The notes beneath the pieces were generated by a model. The model did not search any database, was not told the origin of the DNA, and was given only the letters and a program-made list of their open reading frames with translations. Shown piece after piece: positions 37,043 through 46,748 of a stretch of 64,000 bases of DNA; position 1 is the first letter of the stretch, and the number at the start of each line of letters is the position of its first letter. The stretch covers positions 6,337,815-6,401,814 of the forward strand of contig NC_020054.1 of assembly GCF_000331105.1 (NCBI RefSeq), given 5' to 3'. Made by a program: the position numbers and the translations under genes. Origin of the DNA: Fibrella aestuarina BUZ 2. Lineage in GTDB: Bacteria > Bacteroidota > Bacteroidia > Cytophagales > Spirosomataceae.

Positions 37043-37483
37043 TTACAGGAGGCTGGCCAAATCCAAGCCAAGAATAATCGAATACGACGAAGCACTTGTC
37101 AGGCCACCATCGCCAAAGCGGTATCGCAACCATTCCGTAGTTTTATAGTTGTACACAAAGCCTTCACGGATACCATACAAATCGTCATCGATGAGTTGAA
37201 TCACTTTGCGTAGATCAGCCTTGAGCCCATTTGTGTGGCACACTTCAATAATAATCGGCGTTTGATCGGTCTGATTATCGCGCAATGAAACGTCGGGCAC
37301 CAGGCTTGCTTTACCTTCATCCAGCATCGTTTCGGGGAGCGGTTCGAGTGTGATCGTTTTCTCCCGGTGGTACATTACCCCTAAGCCGATTGTTAGCAGT
37401 GAAATAACGCGCTGGTGATCAATAGGTGCCCAAACACCATAATCCTCTTGTACAACTGACGGCGAACTGATAGGGAAATACAT
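37043..37483 (-). CDS. Uma2-like putative PD-(D/E)xK protein
   Basis: 146 residues, start ATG 37483. Core PDVSLRDNQTDQTPIIIEV followed by HTNGLKADLRKVIQLIDDD matches the PD...(D/E)xK restriction-endonuclease-like pattern of Uma2 family proteins, common in Bacteroidota and cyanobacteria but of unknown function. It is shorter than typical Uma2 (about 180-200) and the end is divergent. It lies upstream of uvrA on the same strand with a 98-bp gap. Confidence 0.6.
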   Translation of the reverse strand: MYFPISSPSVVQEDYGVWAPIDHQRVISLLTIGLGVMYHREKTITLEPLPETMLDEGKASLVPDVSLRDNQTDQTPIIIEVCHTNGLKADLRKVIQLIDDDLYGIREGFVYNYKTTEWLRYRFGDGGLTSASSYSIILGLDLASLL

Positions 37484-37503
37484 AAGCGTAACGAGCTAGC
37501 TAT

Positions 37504-37537
37504 CAAATGTAAATAAACAGACACGAAACGCGACAAA
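37504..37537 (-). promoter_or_regulatory. Bacteroidota-type promoter for the Uma2-like gene
   Basis: On the minus strand TTTG (37534-37537) and TACATTTG (37504-37511) are 22 bp apart, matching the -33/-7 arrangement of the phylum; 20 bp before the ATG. Confidence 0.6.
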
Positions 37538-37556
37538 TCAGGCAGCTAACTTTCTC

Positions 37557-38246
37557 ATGCTCACTCCCCTCCACGCGTGGCCCGACAGCCCCGAAGCAGC
37601 CGTAGCGCTGCAACAGCAATTGCGGCATCAGGTACGTATCCAGCCGTTGTCACAGCCCCCCGAAACCATCGCGGGCTGCGATATTTCGTTTAACAAGTTT
37701 GAAGAGACGGTCTATGCGGGCATTGTCGTGCTACGCCTCGATACGCTCGAAACCATCGCCGAGGCCACCGCTATCACCACCACGAGCTTCTCTTACGTAC
37801 CGGGCCTGCTATCGTTTCGCGAAATCCCCGCCCTGCTGGAAGCCTGGGATAAACTAACCGTGATGCCCGACGTGGTCGTGTTTGATGGGCACGGCATCGC
37901 ACACCCACGCCGTATGGGCATTGCCACCCACGCCGGTTTGTTCCTCGACCGCCCTACACTGGGCTGCGGTAAGTCGGTGCTGGTAGGCCGCTACGACGAA
38001 CCGGCTCCCGAACGCGGCGCGTGGTCGCCCATGCTGCACCGGGGTGAGGTGATCGGCGCGGCGCTACGCACCAAAAACCGGATCAATCCCGTCTATGTCT
38101 CGCCCGGCCATCTGATCGACCTCGAAACGAGCATCGACCTCATGTTACGTTGTGATGGTGGTTATCGCCTTCCCGAACCAACCCGCCGGGCGCATAATCT
38201 GGTCAATGCCGTGCGCCGGGCCAACTTATCCGACCAGGCCCAATAG
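37557..38246 (+). CDS. nfi: Endonuclease V
   Basis: Cleaves near deoxyinosine, the product of adenine deamination, starting alternative excision repair. 229 residues. Catalytic acids match E. coli Nfi: Asp42 (CDISF), Glu89 (YVPGLLSFREIPALL) and Asp110 (VVFDGHGIAHPRRMG). The wedge motif with Tyr80 is present. It is divergent from the uvrA side, making a small repair neighbourhood. Confidence 0.95.
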   Translation: MLTPLHAWPDSPEAAVALQQQLRHQVRIQPLSQPPETIAGCDISFNKFEETVYAGIVVLRLDTLETIAEATAITTTSFSYVPGLLSFREIPALLEAWDKLTVMPDVVVFDGHGIAHPRRMGIATHAGLFLDRPTLGCGKSVLVGRYDEPAPERGAWSPMLHRGEVIGAALRTKNRINPVYVSPGHLIDLETSIDLMLRCDGGYRLPEPTRRAHNLVNAVRRANLSDQAQ

Positions 38247-38261
38247 GTCTAAAAACCGACG

Positions 38262-38269
38262 TACCTTTG
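38262..38269 (+). promoter_or_regulatory. Predicted -7 element for yqeY
   Basis: TACCTTTG directly fused to an ACGTACC word, 25 bp before the ATG. Confidence 0.5.
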
Positions 38270-38294
38270 CCTATTCATTCAATCAACTACCCTG

Positions 38295-38741
38295 ATGACA
38301 CTGAAAGAACAAATCGACGCTGATATTAAAGACGCCATGCGCGCCAAGGAACAGGATCGCCTCCGGGCGCTGCGGGCCATAAAAAGCATGATTTTGCTCG
38401 AAGAAACGAAGGAAGGCGCCACCGGCACGATCTCGAAAGACGACGAAATCAAGCTACTATCGAAAGCCGTGAAACAACGCCGCGACTCAGCCGACATCTA
38501 CCGCCAACAGGGTCGCGAGGACCTGCTGGCCACGGAAGAAGCCGAAATCGCCGTGATCTCGAATTACCTGCCCAAGCAACTATCGGAAGACGAACTGCGC
38601 GCTAAAGTGCAGGAACTGATCGCGCAGGTGGGTGCCACCGGACCCGGCGACATGGGCAAAGTGATGGGCGCGGCCTCGAAAGCGCTCGCCGGCCAGGCCG
38701 AAGGCAAAGCCATCTCGGCGATGGTGAAGAGCTTGTTGTAA
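38295..38741 (+). CDS. yqeY: GatB/YqeY domain protein
   Basis: 148 residues: LKEQIDADIKDAMRAKEQDR, LRALRAIKSMILLEE, EEAEIAVISNYLPKQLSEDE and GDMGKVMGAASKALAGQAEG are standard YqeY motifs. Family members resemble the tRNA-binding tail of GatB, with an uncharacterised role in translation or tRNA handling. Its stop codon is fused to the start of a hairpin. Confidence 0.92.
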   Translation: MTLKEQIDADIKDAMRAKEQDRLRALRAIKSMILLEETKEGATGTISKDDEIKLLSKAVKQRRDSADIYRQQGREDLLATEEAEIAVISNYLPKQLSEDELRAKVQELIAQVGATGPGDMGKVMGAASKALAGQAEGKAISAMVKSLL

Positions 38742-38847
38742 TGTATAATGAACAATGTACGATGCACAATGACTACGTAATCACCCCGCAACAGCCAGGC
38801 GCCCCCGGCGGACCGCATTGTTCATCGTACATTGTTCATTATACATT
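38740..38847. repeat. Long perfect hairpin between yqeY and cvpA
   Basis: 25-bp perfect arms (38740-38764 and 38823-38847), extended by several more paired bases, around a loop of about 45 nt. Arms of AATGTATAATGAAC type, related to the hairpin at 13805-13903. Begins inside the yqeY stop codon and ends 6 bp before the cvpA ATG. Confidence 0.9.
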
Positions 38848-38853
38848 TCGCTC

Positions 38854-39387
38854 ATGGCTACCCTCGACATTCTGATCCTGATTCCGCTCATTTGGGGGGC
38901 CTACAATGGCTACCGCAAAGGGCTGCTGGTCGAGATCGTGGCGATTCTTGCCTTCGTGGTGGCCCTGATTATTGGCTTCAAATTCCTACAGTTCGGTATC
39001 GACTTGCTGGCCCCCTACATCAGCCGCGAACTGGCCCGGAAGTTTCTGCCCTGGCTGGGCTTCTCGGTCATTTTCTTCCCGGTCGTGTTCATGATCAACC
39101 GCATGGGTTATTCGTTGCGCCGGAGCCTGCGCTATACCCTGTTGGGTACGTTCGACAGCCTCGCCGGTGCGGCGGTGGGCATCTTCACGTGGGTCTTTGG
39201 AATTAGTACGATCTTATGGCTGTTCAGCTTTATGAACGTCAGGATGCCGCCCAACCAAACCCGCGACAGTTTCATGTACCCGCTGCTGCGCCCTGTGGCG
39301 CCAAAGGTGATGAACGTAGCGACGGTCTGGATGCCTAAAGGACTGGAAGCCGGTCGGCGCTTGAAGCGTGAACGCCTGACCGAGTGA
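38854..39387 (+). CDS. cvpA: CvpA family membrane protein
   Basis: 177 residues from the ATG at 38854; an upstream TTG would translate the hairpin and is rejected. Four membrane segments: DILILIPLIWGAYNGYRKGL (with the typical GYRKG turn), VEIVAILAFVVALIIGF, FLPWLGFSVIFFPVVFMIN and LAGAAVGIFTWVFGISTI. The family is named for colicin V production; its cellular role is uncertain. Confidence 0.88.
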   Translation: MATLDILILIPLIWGAYNGYRKGLLVEIVAILAFVVALIIGFKFLQFGIDLLAPYISRELARKFLPWLGFSVIFFPVVFMINRMGYSLRRSLRYTLLGTFDSLAGAAVGIFTWVFGISTILWLFSFMNVRMPPNQTRDSFMYPLLRPVAPKVMNVATVWMPKGLEAGRRLKRERLTE

Positions 39388-39459
39388 ACGAGCAGCCAAC
39401 GCTCGGTGCTTGCTCAGCTTGTTGACCATTCAAGTAGTCATCCTTTCGCTCTTCACGAA

Positions 39460-40521
39460 ATGAAACAGGATATTCGTACATATAGCCCGGCGCAGTTGAC
39501 CGAGTGGTTCAAACAGAACGGTGAACCGGCCTTCCGGGCCAAGCAGGTACAGGAGTGGCTCTGGAAGAAAGCGGCGCGGTCGTTTGGGCAGATGAGCAAC
39601 CTCGGCCTGCCCCTGCGCGAGAAACTCGATGCGCACTTTGCCATCAACGCGCTGACGGTCGCCACCGAGCAGCGCAGCAACGACGGCACCATCAAATCGT
39701 CGTTTAAGCTGTATGACGGCAACCTGGTGGAAGGCGTACTGATTCCGGCGCTCCGTACCGACGACCAGGATAGAATGACGGCCTGCGTATCGAGCCAGGT
39801 GGGTTGCTCACTGACCTGCAAATTCTGCGCGACGGGCTACATGGACCGCAAGCGGAACCTCACCGCCGCCGAGATCGTCGATCAGGTGGTCGAAATCGAC
39901 CGGCAGGCGAAAGAGACCTACAGCAGCCCGCTTACCAACATCGTCTACATGGGCATGGGCGAGCCGCTGCTCAACTACAAGAACGTGCTGGAATCGGTCG
40001 ACCGGATTACATCGCCCGACGGACTGGGGATGTCGCCCAAGCGGATCACCATCTCAACGGCAGGCATTGCCAAGATGATCCGGCAGCTGGGCGATGATGG
40101 CGTAAAGACGAATCTGGCGCTGTCGCTGCATGCCGCCAACGATCAGAAGCGCGACCAGATTATGCCGATTAACGAGAGCAATTCGCTGGCAAACCTGGCC
40201 GACGCACTCAATTACTTTTACCGCAAAACCGGTACCCGCGTCACGTTTGAGTACATCGTCTTTTACCATTTCAACGACACCATACAAGACGCCAAAGAGC
40301 TGTTTGAGTTCACGAAAAAGGTACCGGCTAAGGTGAACATCATCGAATACAACCCCATTGCCGAGGCCAATTTCAAGAATACCGACCCCCAGACGCTCGA
40401 CAAATTTGCGGGTTATCTGGACGATCGGGGCGTTACGGTCAACATCCGCCGAAGCCGAGGCAAAGACATCGACGCTGCCTGCGGGCAGCTGGCGGGCAAG
40501 GAAAAAGCGCAGATTAAGTAA
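39460..40521 (+). CDS. rlmN: 23S rRNA/tRNA adenine C2-methyltransferase RlmN
   Basis: Radical SAM enzyme that methylates A2503 of 23S rRNA and A37 of some tRNAs. 353 residues from the ATG at 39460. The iron-sulfur motif CxxxCxxC is Cys116, Cys120, Cys123 (GCSLTCKFCATG). The two extra catalytic cysteines are Cys109 (TACVSS) and Cys341 (AACGQL). GMGEPLLN is the SAM-binding glycine-rich motif. Confidence 0.97.
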   Translation: MKQDIRTYSPAQLTEWFKQNGEPAFRAKQVQEWLWKKAARSFGQMSNLGLPLREKLDAHFAINALTVATEQRSNDGTIKSSFKLYDGNLVEGVLIPALRTDDQDRMTACVSSQVGCSLTCKFCATGYMDRKRNLTAAEIVDQVVEIDRQAKETYSSPLTNIVYMGMGEPLLNYKNVLESVDRITSPDGLGMSPKRITISTAGIAKMIRQLGDDGVKTNLALSLHAANDQKRDQIMPINESNSLANLADALNYFYRKTGTRVTFEYIVFYHFNDTIQDAKELFEFTKKVPAKVNIIEYNPIAEANFKNTDPQTLDKFAGYLDDRGVTVNIRRSRGKDIDAACGQLAGKEKAQIK

Positions 40522-40656
40522 ACAGTCGAGGCTAGTATTGGCACGTTATGTTACTCGACCACGAATTTTAATATTAAAATACGGGCATATACTGCCCTAT
40601 CTACTGAGTCGGGCATGTAGTTTGATGCAGCACAGGTAACTCTGCTTTGTCCAAGT

Positions 40657-43600
40657 ATGCCTGTACGTTTACGTTTATGCCCCAGCCTGCCTACGGTTCT
40701 GCTTCTTCTGATCATTTCCGTTTCGGCACTAGCCCAAAAATCCCAGCTTAACAACCCTTTCGTCACGCGCAACGCGAGGCAACTCGATTCGTTGCGGCGG
40801 GTGATTGAGCGACAGCAGCGCCAACGTACCCAGGATCCCGCGCTGGGCCGGGTCCCGGTTGAACGCCTCGATCGTATCCGGGAGGAATTGGCCAGCCAAC
40901 GGCAGGCTCGTGCGGCAGCGCCCATGACCTGGACCGAACGCGGCCCTCAGGGCGTGACCGGCACCATCCGCACCTTCCTGGTTGATCCACTCGACCCCAA
41001 TGGCCGCAAAGTATGGGCGGGCAGCCTCACGGCGGGCCTTTGGGTCAATGGCAACATCAACAGCGCCGACAGCACCTGGCGATGCGTGAGCGATGGCTGG
41101 GACAACCGGGCTGTGTCGGCGCTAGCTGCCGACTCGGCCAATCCGCAGGTACGTTACGCGGCGACCGGCGATTTGCTCAGCACCCTGGGTGGCCCCGATG
41201 GCGGCGGCATCTACAAATCGACCAACGGCGGCTCGACCTGGAGCAGACTCAGTTCGACCGTTCCGACTAGTGGCACCAGCCTGCTTCAGTCGGCGTTTCT
41301 GCGCGTCAGTAAACTCGTAGTCGGGCGCGGTAGTGCTGTGTATGCCGCGACCCAGTACGGCCTCGTTCGCTCGGCTGATGGAGGCACCTCCTGGCAATTT
41401 ACGCTGGCCCCCCAGCAAAACATTGGCGCACAGCCCGTTACCAACGGCGACGACCGTATGACCGACGTGGAGATGCACAGTAATGGATTACTCTACGCCG
41501 CCACTGGCACAGGCCGCATTTTCCGTTCAATCACCACGGCAGGTACGTCGTGGACCGAGGTAACGCCTCCTTCAACGGCGCCCTACACGGGTGTACGCAC
41601 CGAAATTTCGCTAGGTCCGCTATTGAAACCAGGCGTTGAGGCGATCTACGCCATCAATATCGCCTACGACAACAACTACGGAGGGTACACAACTCGCTGG
41701 CTACGTCGTTCGGGCGACGGCGGTAAGACTTGGGTAACCATTGCCAAACCCGTCAATGCCAACTATTCGGGCATTGATTTTACACTGGGTTTCGGGGATA
41801 ACTACCTGACGATGAACATTGCCCCCGATGATGCCAATACCATCAATATCAGTGCTTACGACCAGTTGTACCGCTCGACTGATGCGGGCAAAACTTGGTC
41901 GGCGGGTATATTTATCGACCGGACGACGGCGATGTTGCAAACGTCGACCCAACGGGTTGTCTGGGGTGGCGACGTGGCCGTTCGTTACGCTTCAGTGATG
42001 AGTACACTGGCGAAACAGGGATTCACCGATGCACAAAACGGGCGCACCAAAGGCTTCGGTGGGCTATCGGCCAATGGCGTTGCCATGCGGAATTCAGCTG
42101 GTAGCGTTTACCGGTTGATTGGGAGCCGTGGCGAACCTGGTCTGTTGGAGATGCCGGTTTCGGGGGGGAGTGCAACGGCGGCACAGGTCAGTTATCAGGC
42201 CTATCCTTTGCGCCCTTATGTCGATCAGGATGAACCTGGTTTGCAACTGGCTACGACACCCGGCGATGGTTTCCTGTGGCGGAATACAGCCCAATCCGCC
42301 GACTGGACGTACACGTCGACCTCCCTCGCCACGGGCAATACGTCGCTCAACGATCTGTCTGATTACGACAGCCGGACCAATACACTCTACTATTGGGCGG
42401 GTAACTACCTGACCGCTACCTTCGGTTCGGCCAGCGGCCCCACCGCTGATCCCGTTTTCAAAGCACTCTCGACAACATTGGCGCAACCCACGACCCTGAA
42501 AGTGGGCGCATTGCCCAATACACTTTTTGTGGCGACGATCGACGCCAAGCTTTACCGCCTGACAGCCACCAATCAGTCGACGATGGTCGTGACGGCCATT
42601 GATCGGGGGGCATTTCCGGCCAACAGCGCGATCAGCAGCATCGACGTAGGCGCGACAAACGACGAACTGATCGTGACCATGGCAAACTACGGCATCAAGT
42701 CGGTGTGGTATACCACCAACGGCGGCACCACCTGGACCAGCAAAGATGACAGCGGTTCGGGCCTGCCCGACTTGCCCGTTTACGATGTGTTGATGAACCC
42801 GGCCAACCGCAAACAGGTACTATTGGCTACGGAACTGGGCCTTTGGGCAACCGACGATATCACGGCGACCTCGCCCGGCTGGACGCTCAGCAACGGGTCG
42901 ATGCCTGCCATCCGCACTGTGCAACTGGCTTATCGCGCGGCCGATGGGCGCGTAGCGGTTGCTACCGACGGTCGGGGCGTGTGGGAAACGAATGCCTGGG
43001 CCATTGCTAACCCGGCGTCACCCACCTTAACCGTAGGGCGCCTGGCACAAACGTCGGTTTGCGCCGGGAGCACCCTGCCCGTGCCTTTCACGCTTGTCAA
43101 CGGCAACGGTACGCCACTTGAGGTTCGGCTATCCGATGCCCAGGGGAATTTCACGACTAGTGTGCTGGTAGGCCGTGGCACAACAAGCCCTTTGTCAGTC
43201 ACCCTGCCGGCCAGCGCGACGTATGGCACCCGTTACCGCCTTCGCCTCGACGTACCCGACCTGAACCTGACGGCCATGGCCAGCCAGACGCTGACGATCA
43301 GCGACTTGCTTACGCAACAACCGTACATCGCGGATCGGCGCAATGCCGCCGATTCGCGCCTGGCGCTGATTCGGTTTACCGACGGCTACATCTGCGTAGG
43401 CGACACGGCCACCCTGTATGCCAACGTACCTGGCCGCCCGCTCTCGACATCGGCTACCTACCGCTGGGCCGTCGATGAAACCGTACTAACTGCGGCAACA
43501 TCGGCCACGCTCAAAACAAGTCAGACGGGTACGTACAGCTTTACCGTGACCGAATTTGGTTGCACGGCCACCAATGCCGATGGCTTTCTACTAAAAGCAA

Positions 43601-45897
43601 CGGATAGCCCTGCCCCTATCGTGCTGAACCCCACCCCCGACGATGGTCCCATCTGTGCCGGTCAGAAAGCACCGCTGGTAGCCAGTTACCTGGGCGAGCG
43701 GGCCGCCTACCAGTGGTTCCGGAACGAAGCAGTGATCCCCGGTGCCACCTCGGCCATCTTCTCCGCCACGCAAACCGGCGCCTATACCTACAGCGTCGCT
43801 AAAGGCTCATGTGGGGTAGCCGCCCCGCCCATTGTCCTGACGTTTAGCAAGGCCATTCTCGCCTCTCCCATCGCCGTGGTGGGCGACGTAGCGCCTACCC
43901 TTTGTGGCAGCAATACGGTACAGCTATACGCTACCCGCCAGCCCGACAGCACTGCGTATCAATGGCTTCGCAACGGCTACCCACTGGCTAGCCAAACCAC
44001 GCCTGACCTGACCGTGACGGATGAGGGCGTGTACGCGTTGCAAGTATTGCGGGGTGGTTGCAAGGCTGTTAGTAGTCCAGTATCAGTAACCACAAGTACG
44101 CAGCTCGCTACCGGCTTTTATTCGTTCGGCAGCACTACCGCCTGTACCGGTGAGGGCATCTCATTGTATGCCAAACGCTACGATCAGTCGTTGCAATGGA
44201 TGCGAAACGGCGTCGATATTCCGGGCGAAACCGATCTGTTCTACGAAGCCAAGACATCTGGTACGTATACACTCCGGGCTACCTCGGGCGGTTGTTCGGC
44301 TACTGCCGTGGCGGTGTCGCTGGTATTCAGCCAGACCATTACGCCTAAACTGACCAGCAACGAGCGTTGCACCAGCGTCGACCTCTCAACCCAGGACTAC
44401 CCCCGCTCAGGGACCACCTCCTTTTACTGGCTGAGAAACGGGCAGGTAGTCGCTAGCGGTGATCAGTCGTACCAAACCATCTACACGTCGGGTACGTATA
44501 GCTTGTCGGTAACCAACGGCGTCTGTAGAGGTGTGTCTGCTCCCTTGGCCCTGACGATTGGCCAACCCGCTCCACCGGTCATTGAAGCCAGTGGTGCCGT
44601 GCTTCGCTGTCCCAATTCGGCAGTTGATCTGATCGTATCGAAAGGGCCCTATAGCGTCTGGAAGCGGAACGGCGTCCGCATCGACAATGCCAACAGTTTC
44701 CATTACGCCGCTACCGAGTCGGGCGTTTATACGGTGGCCTACGAAGACGGCAGTTGCACTACCGAATCAAACGCGTTAACGATCACCTTCGGGCAGTCGG
44801 CGTCGGCGACACTGGCGGGCCGTACCCTCATTCAGCCGGGGCAGTCGACCACGTTAGCCATTGGTCTGGCGGGCACAGCCCCCTGGTCGTTGTCGCTGTC
44901 GACCGGGCAACTCATCACCAACACAACCCAGAGCCCCTACTCGCTGACGGTCGCACCCGCCCGAAGCACCAGCTATTCCGTCGTCAGTGTGGCCAATAGT
45001 TGCGGCCTGGGTACGGTAACTGGCTTCGCCCGGGTGTTTGTGGGTGGCGCCGATGTATCGCTTAGCAGCTGGGTCAGCAAACGCCAAACCAGTGTAGACA
45101 GTGTCATTATTCAGACGGTACGGGTCTACAACGCCGGTCCTGATCCGGCCGAGGGGCTTGCGCTTACCAATCGCCTGCCAGCCGGTACGTCTTACGTCGG
45201 AAGCGCCTCGGGGGTCAGCACAACCAGCTACACGGTGGGTACGTTGGCGGCTGGGCAGTCGATGACGCTTAGCTTTGGCATCAAGACCAAACGTACCGGT
45301 GCTTTTGTTAACGCCGTTGAGGTGAGCGCCTGCGACACGCCTGACCCTGACAGCGAACCTGGCACAGGCACGGCCGACGGCGAAGACGATGCGACGCTGG
45401 CCGACTGGCGTACCGCTGACACCACTCGCTACTACGCGATTTCGCCCAATCCTAATGGCCGTGTCTTACCCGCAGTGGCCATGAATCAGCCCCCACCCGT
45501 TCCCAATAAAGCCGATCTAAGTCTGATGCTCTGGACCAGTCGCCGCGTAGTAGCCAGTAAGACTGACACGATTCAGGTGGTGCTGAAAATTCAGAACCGG
45601 GGCGGGTTACCGACAACCAACGTGCGCGCGTCGCTTACAATCCCTAACGGCTCGTTCAGCACCGATGGCGACAACTGGTTCTCGGTTGGAGGTAACGCTT
45701 CCCTGTCCATGAGTATGGGCCAAGTTGGCGCCAACCAATCGCTAACCAAAATTATCTACTGGATCCCGACGGCCTCGGGCCGCCTCAGTAGCGAGATCTT
45801 GAATTCATCCGTTGCAGACCCTAACTCAACACCCAACAACAGTAGCACCCGCCCCGGCGAAGACGATGAAGCCATCGCCGAGATTCGGGCGTTCTAA
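40657..45897 (+). CDS. Giant surface protein: BNR/sortilin-like propeller, Ig-like repeats, DUF11 repeats
   Basis: 1746 residues with signal peptide (LPTVLLLLIISVSALAQ). Region about 95-800 carries beta-propeller sialidase-type repeats (IYKSTNGGSTW, LVRSADGGTSWQF, WYTTNGGTTWTS). About 805-1470 is a string of roughly seven Ig-like modules, most with C...YQW-RNG...SGTYT patterns, like those in the T9SS protein at 30690-33047. Residues about 1475-1610 and 1640-1746 are two DUF11-like modules (VYNAGPDPAEGLALTNRLP, LKIQNRGGLPTTNV). No type IX sorting domain is visible at the C terminus. Adhesion or matrix role is inferred. Confidence 0.82.
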   Translation: MPVRLRLCPSLPTVLLLLIISVSALAQKSQLNNPFVTRNARQLDSLRRVIERQQRQRTQDPALGRVPVERLDRIREELASQRQARAAAPMTWTERGPQGVTGTIRTFLVDPLDPNGRKVWAGSLTAGLWVNGNINSADSTWRCVSDGWDNRAVSALAADSANPQVRYAATGDLLSTLGGPDGGGIYKSTNGGSTWSRLSSTVPTSGTSLLQSAFLRVSKLVVGRGSAVYAATQYGLVRSADGGTSWQFTLAPQQNIGAQPVTNGDDRMTDVEMHSNGLLYAATGTGRIFRSITTAGTSWTEVTPPSTAPYTGVRTEISLGPLLKPGVEAIYAINIAYDNNYGGYTTRWLRRSGDGGKTWVTIAKPVNANYSGIDFTLGFGDNYLTMNIAPDDANTINISAYDQLYRSTDAGKTWSAGIFIDRTTAMLQTSTQRVVWGGDVAVRYASVMSTLAKQGFTDAQNGRTKGFGGLSANGVAMRNSAGSVYRLIGSRGEPGLLEMPVSGGSATAAQVSYQAYPLRPYVDQDEPGLQLATTPGDGFLWRNTAQSADWTYTSTSLATGNTSLNDLSDYDSRTNTLYYWAGNYLTATFGSASGPTADPVFKALSTTLAQPTTLKVGALPNTLFVATIDAKLYRLTATNQSTMVVTAIDRGAFPANSAISSIDVGATNDELIVTMANYGIKSVWYTTNGGTTWTSKDDSGSGLPDLPVYDVLMNPANRKQVLLATELGLWATDDITATSPGWTLSNGSMPAIRTVQLAYRAADGRVAVATDGRGVWETNAWAIANPASPTLTVGRLAQTSVCAGSTLPVPFTLVNGNGTPLEVRLSDAQGNFTTSVLVGRGTTSPLSVTLPASATYGTRYRLRLDVPDLNLTAMASQTLTISDLLTQQPYIADRRNAADSRLALIRFTDGYICVGDTATLYANVPGRPLSTSATYRWAVDETVLTAATSATLKTSQTGTYSFTVTEFGCTATNADGFLLKATDSPAPIVLNPTPDDGPICAGQKAPLVASYLGERAAYQWFRNEAVIPGATSAIFSATQTGAYTYSVAKGSCGVAAPPIVLTFSKAILASPIAVVGDVAPTLCGSNTVQLYATRQPDSTAYQWLRNGYPLASQTTPDLTVTDEGVYALQVLRGGCKAVSSPVSVTTSTQLATGFYSFGSTTACTGEGISLYAKRYDQSLQWMRNGVDIPGETDLFYEAKTSGTYTLRATSGGCSATAVAVSLVFSQTITPKLTSNERCTSVDLSTQDYPRSGTTSFYWLRNGQVVASGDQSYQTIYTSGTYSLSVTNGVCRGVSAPLALTIGQPAPPVIEASGAVLRCPNSAVDLIVSKGPYSVWKRNGVRIDNANSFHYAATESGVYTVAYEDGSCTTESNALTITFGQSASATLAGRTLIQPGQSTTLAIGLAGTAPWSLSLSTGQLITNTTQSPYSLTVAPARSTSYSVVSVANSCGLGTVTGFARVFVGGADVSLSSWVSKRQTSVDSVIIQTVRVYNAGPDPAEGLALTNRLPAGTSYVGSASGVSTTSYTVGTLAAGQSMTLSFGIKTKRTGAFVNAVEVSACDTPDPDSEPGTGTADGEDDATLADWRTADTTRYYAISPNPNGRVLPAVAMNQPPPVPNKADLSLMLWTSRRVVASKTDTIQVVLKIQNRGGLPTTNVRASLTIPNGSFSTDGDNWFSVGGNASLSMSMGQVGANQSLTKIIYWIPTASGRLSSEILNSSVADPNSTPNNSSTRPGEDDEAIAEIRAF

Positions 45898-45905
45898 CAG
45901 AACGG

Positions 45906-46748
45906 CTACATCATGACCGACCGCATACGCAACACCTGTCGGCCCAGCGCCTCGTTGCCTTCAATCTCGATGAAGGCGGCGGCTTGCTGAGCTGGCAGGT
46001 GTCGGGTAACGAGTTGCCAGGCAAAATCCCGCTCGATCCGCACGGTCACATCGGGCTGAGCCTTTGTTTCATTCACGACCAGCGCCCATTGATCGGCCAA
46101 TCGGTGTAGCCACCAGTCGCCTCCCTTCAACGCCGGTATGGCGATGTGCAGCAACGTACCTGTGGGCGCTACCTGCTCGCGGTAGGCGTGTGGCAGGGCC
46201 CGCATAAACGTATCGAGCAGGGGGTGGTATAGGGCATCGGTCAGCAAGGTTTCCTGCTGCCCAACAGCCAGCCGAATCTGCTGCTGATGATGCCAGCGCT
46301 CGGTGTATTCGCGCGCCACATGAAACCAATTGGGCGATTCGGCCTGCCCGGCCCACGCTACGGAGTAAACAGCCGGTTCATCGGGAGGCAGCGCCATCAC
46401 CAGCGCGTCGGCGGTGCGGCCAGCCTCGTCCAGCCAGTCGGTGAGTAATGCGGGGCTTAGTCGGCGGGTGGCACGTACCCAGTCGTTGTTGAGCCGGTTG
46501 AGGTAATCGACCAAGTCGCGGTAGGAGTGAATGGCCACCGGTTCGGGTGACGAATAGCCGTCCCGATACAAAGTGATGGTGCGTAGCGCCGTATCGAGCA
46601 GGTGCGACGCCACGTCTTTCACCGTCCAGCCTGCACAAATCGTATCGCGGTGCCAATCGTCGGGCGACAGGCTGCGCAGCAGCTCAACGAGTTTTTCGTG
46701 GAGAATGGGAAATAACGGGGCGGTTTCGACGGGACCGATCGGTTTCAT
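45906..46748 (-). CDS. DinB-superfamily maleylpyruvate isomerase-like protein
   Basis: 280 residues from the ATG at 46748. Resembles the mycothiol-dependent maleylpyruvate isomerase group: TICAGWTVKDVASHLLD with His49, and EYTERWHHQQQIR with Glu150 and His153/154 giving the metal site. In actinobacteria such enzymes use mycothiol; this phylum is not known to make it, so the thiol cofactor and substrate are open. Convergent with the giant gene, 9 bp apart. Confidence 0.75.
   Translation of the reverse strand: MKPIGPVETAPLFPILHEKLVELLRSLSPDDWHRDTICAGWTVKDVASHLLDTALRTITLYRDGYSSPEPVAIHSYRDLVDYLNRLNNDWVRATRRLSPALLTDWLDEAGRTADALVMALPPDEPAVYSVAWAGQAESPNWFHVAREYTERWHHQQQIRLAVGQQETLLTDALYHPLLDTFMRALPHAYREQVAPTGTLLHIAIPALKGGDWWLHRLADQWALVVNETKAQPDVTVRIERDFAWQLVTRHLPAQQAAAFIEIEGNEALGRQVLRMRSVMM

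Noticed and set aside
38818..38853. N-terminal extension of the CvpA protein starting at a TTG
   Set aside because: Those codons are the arm of an intergenic hairpin; the ATG at 38854 begins the first membrane helix.
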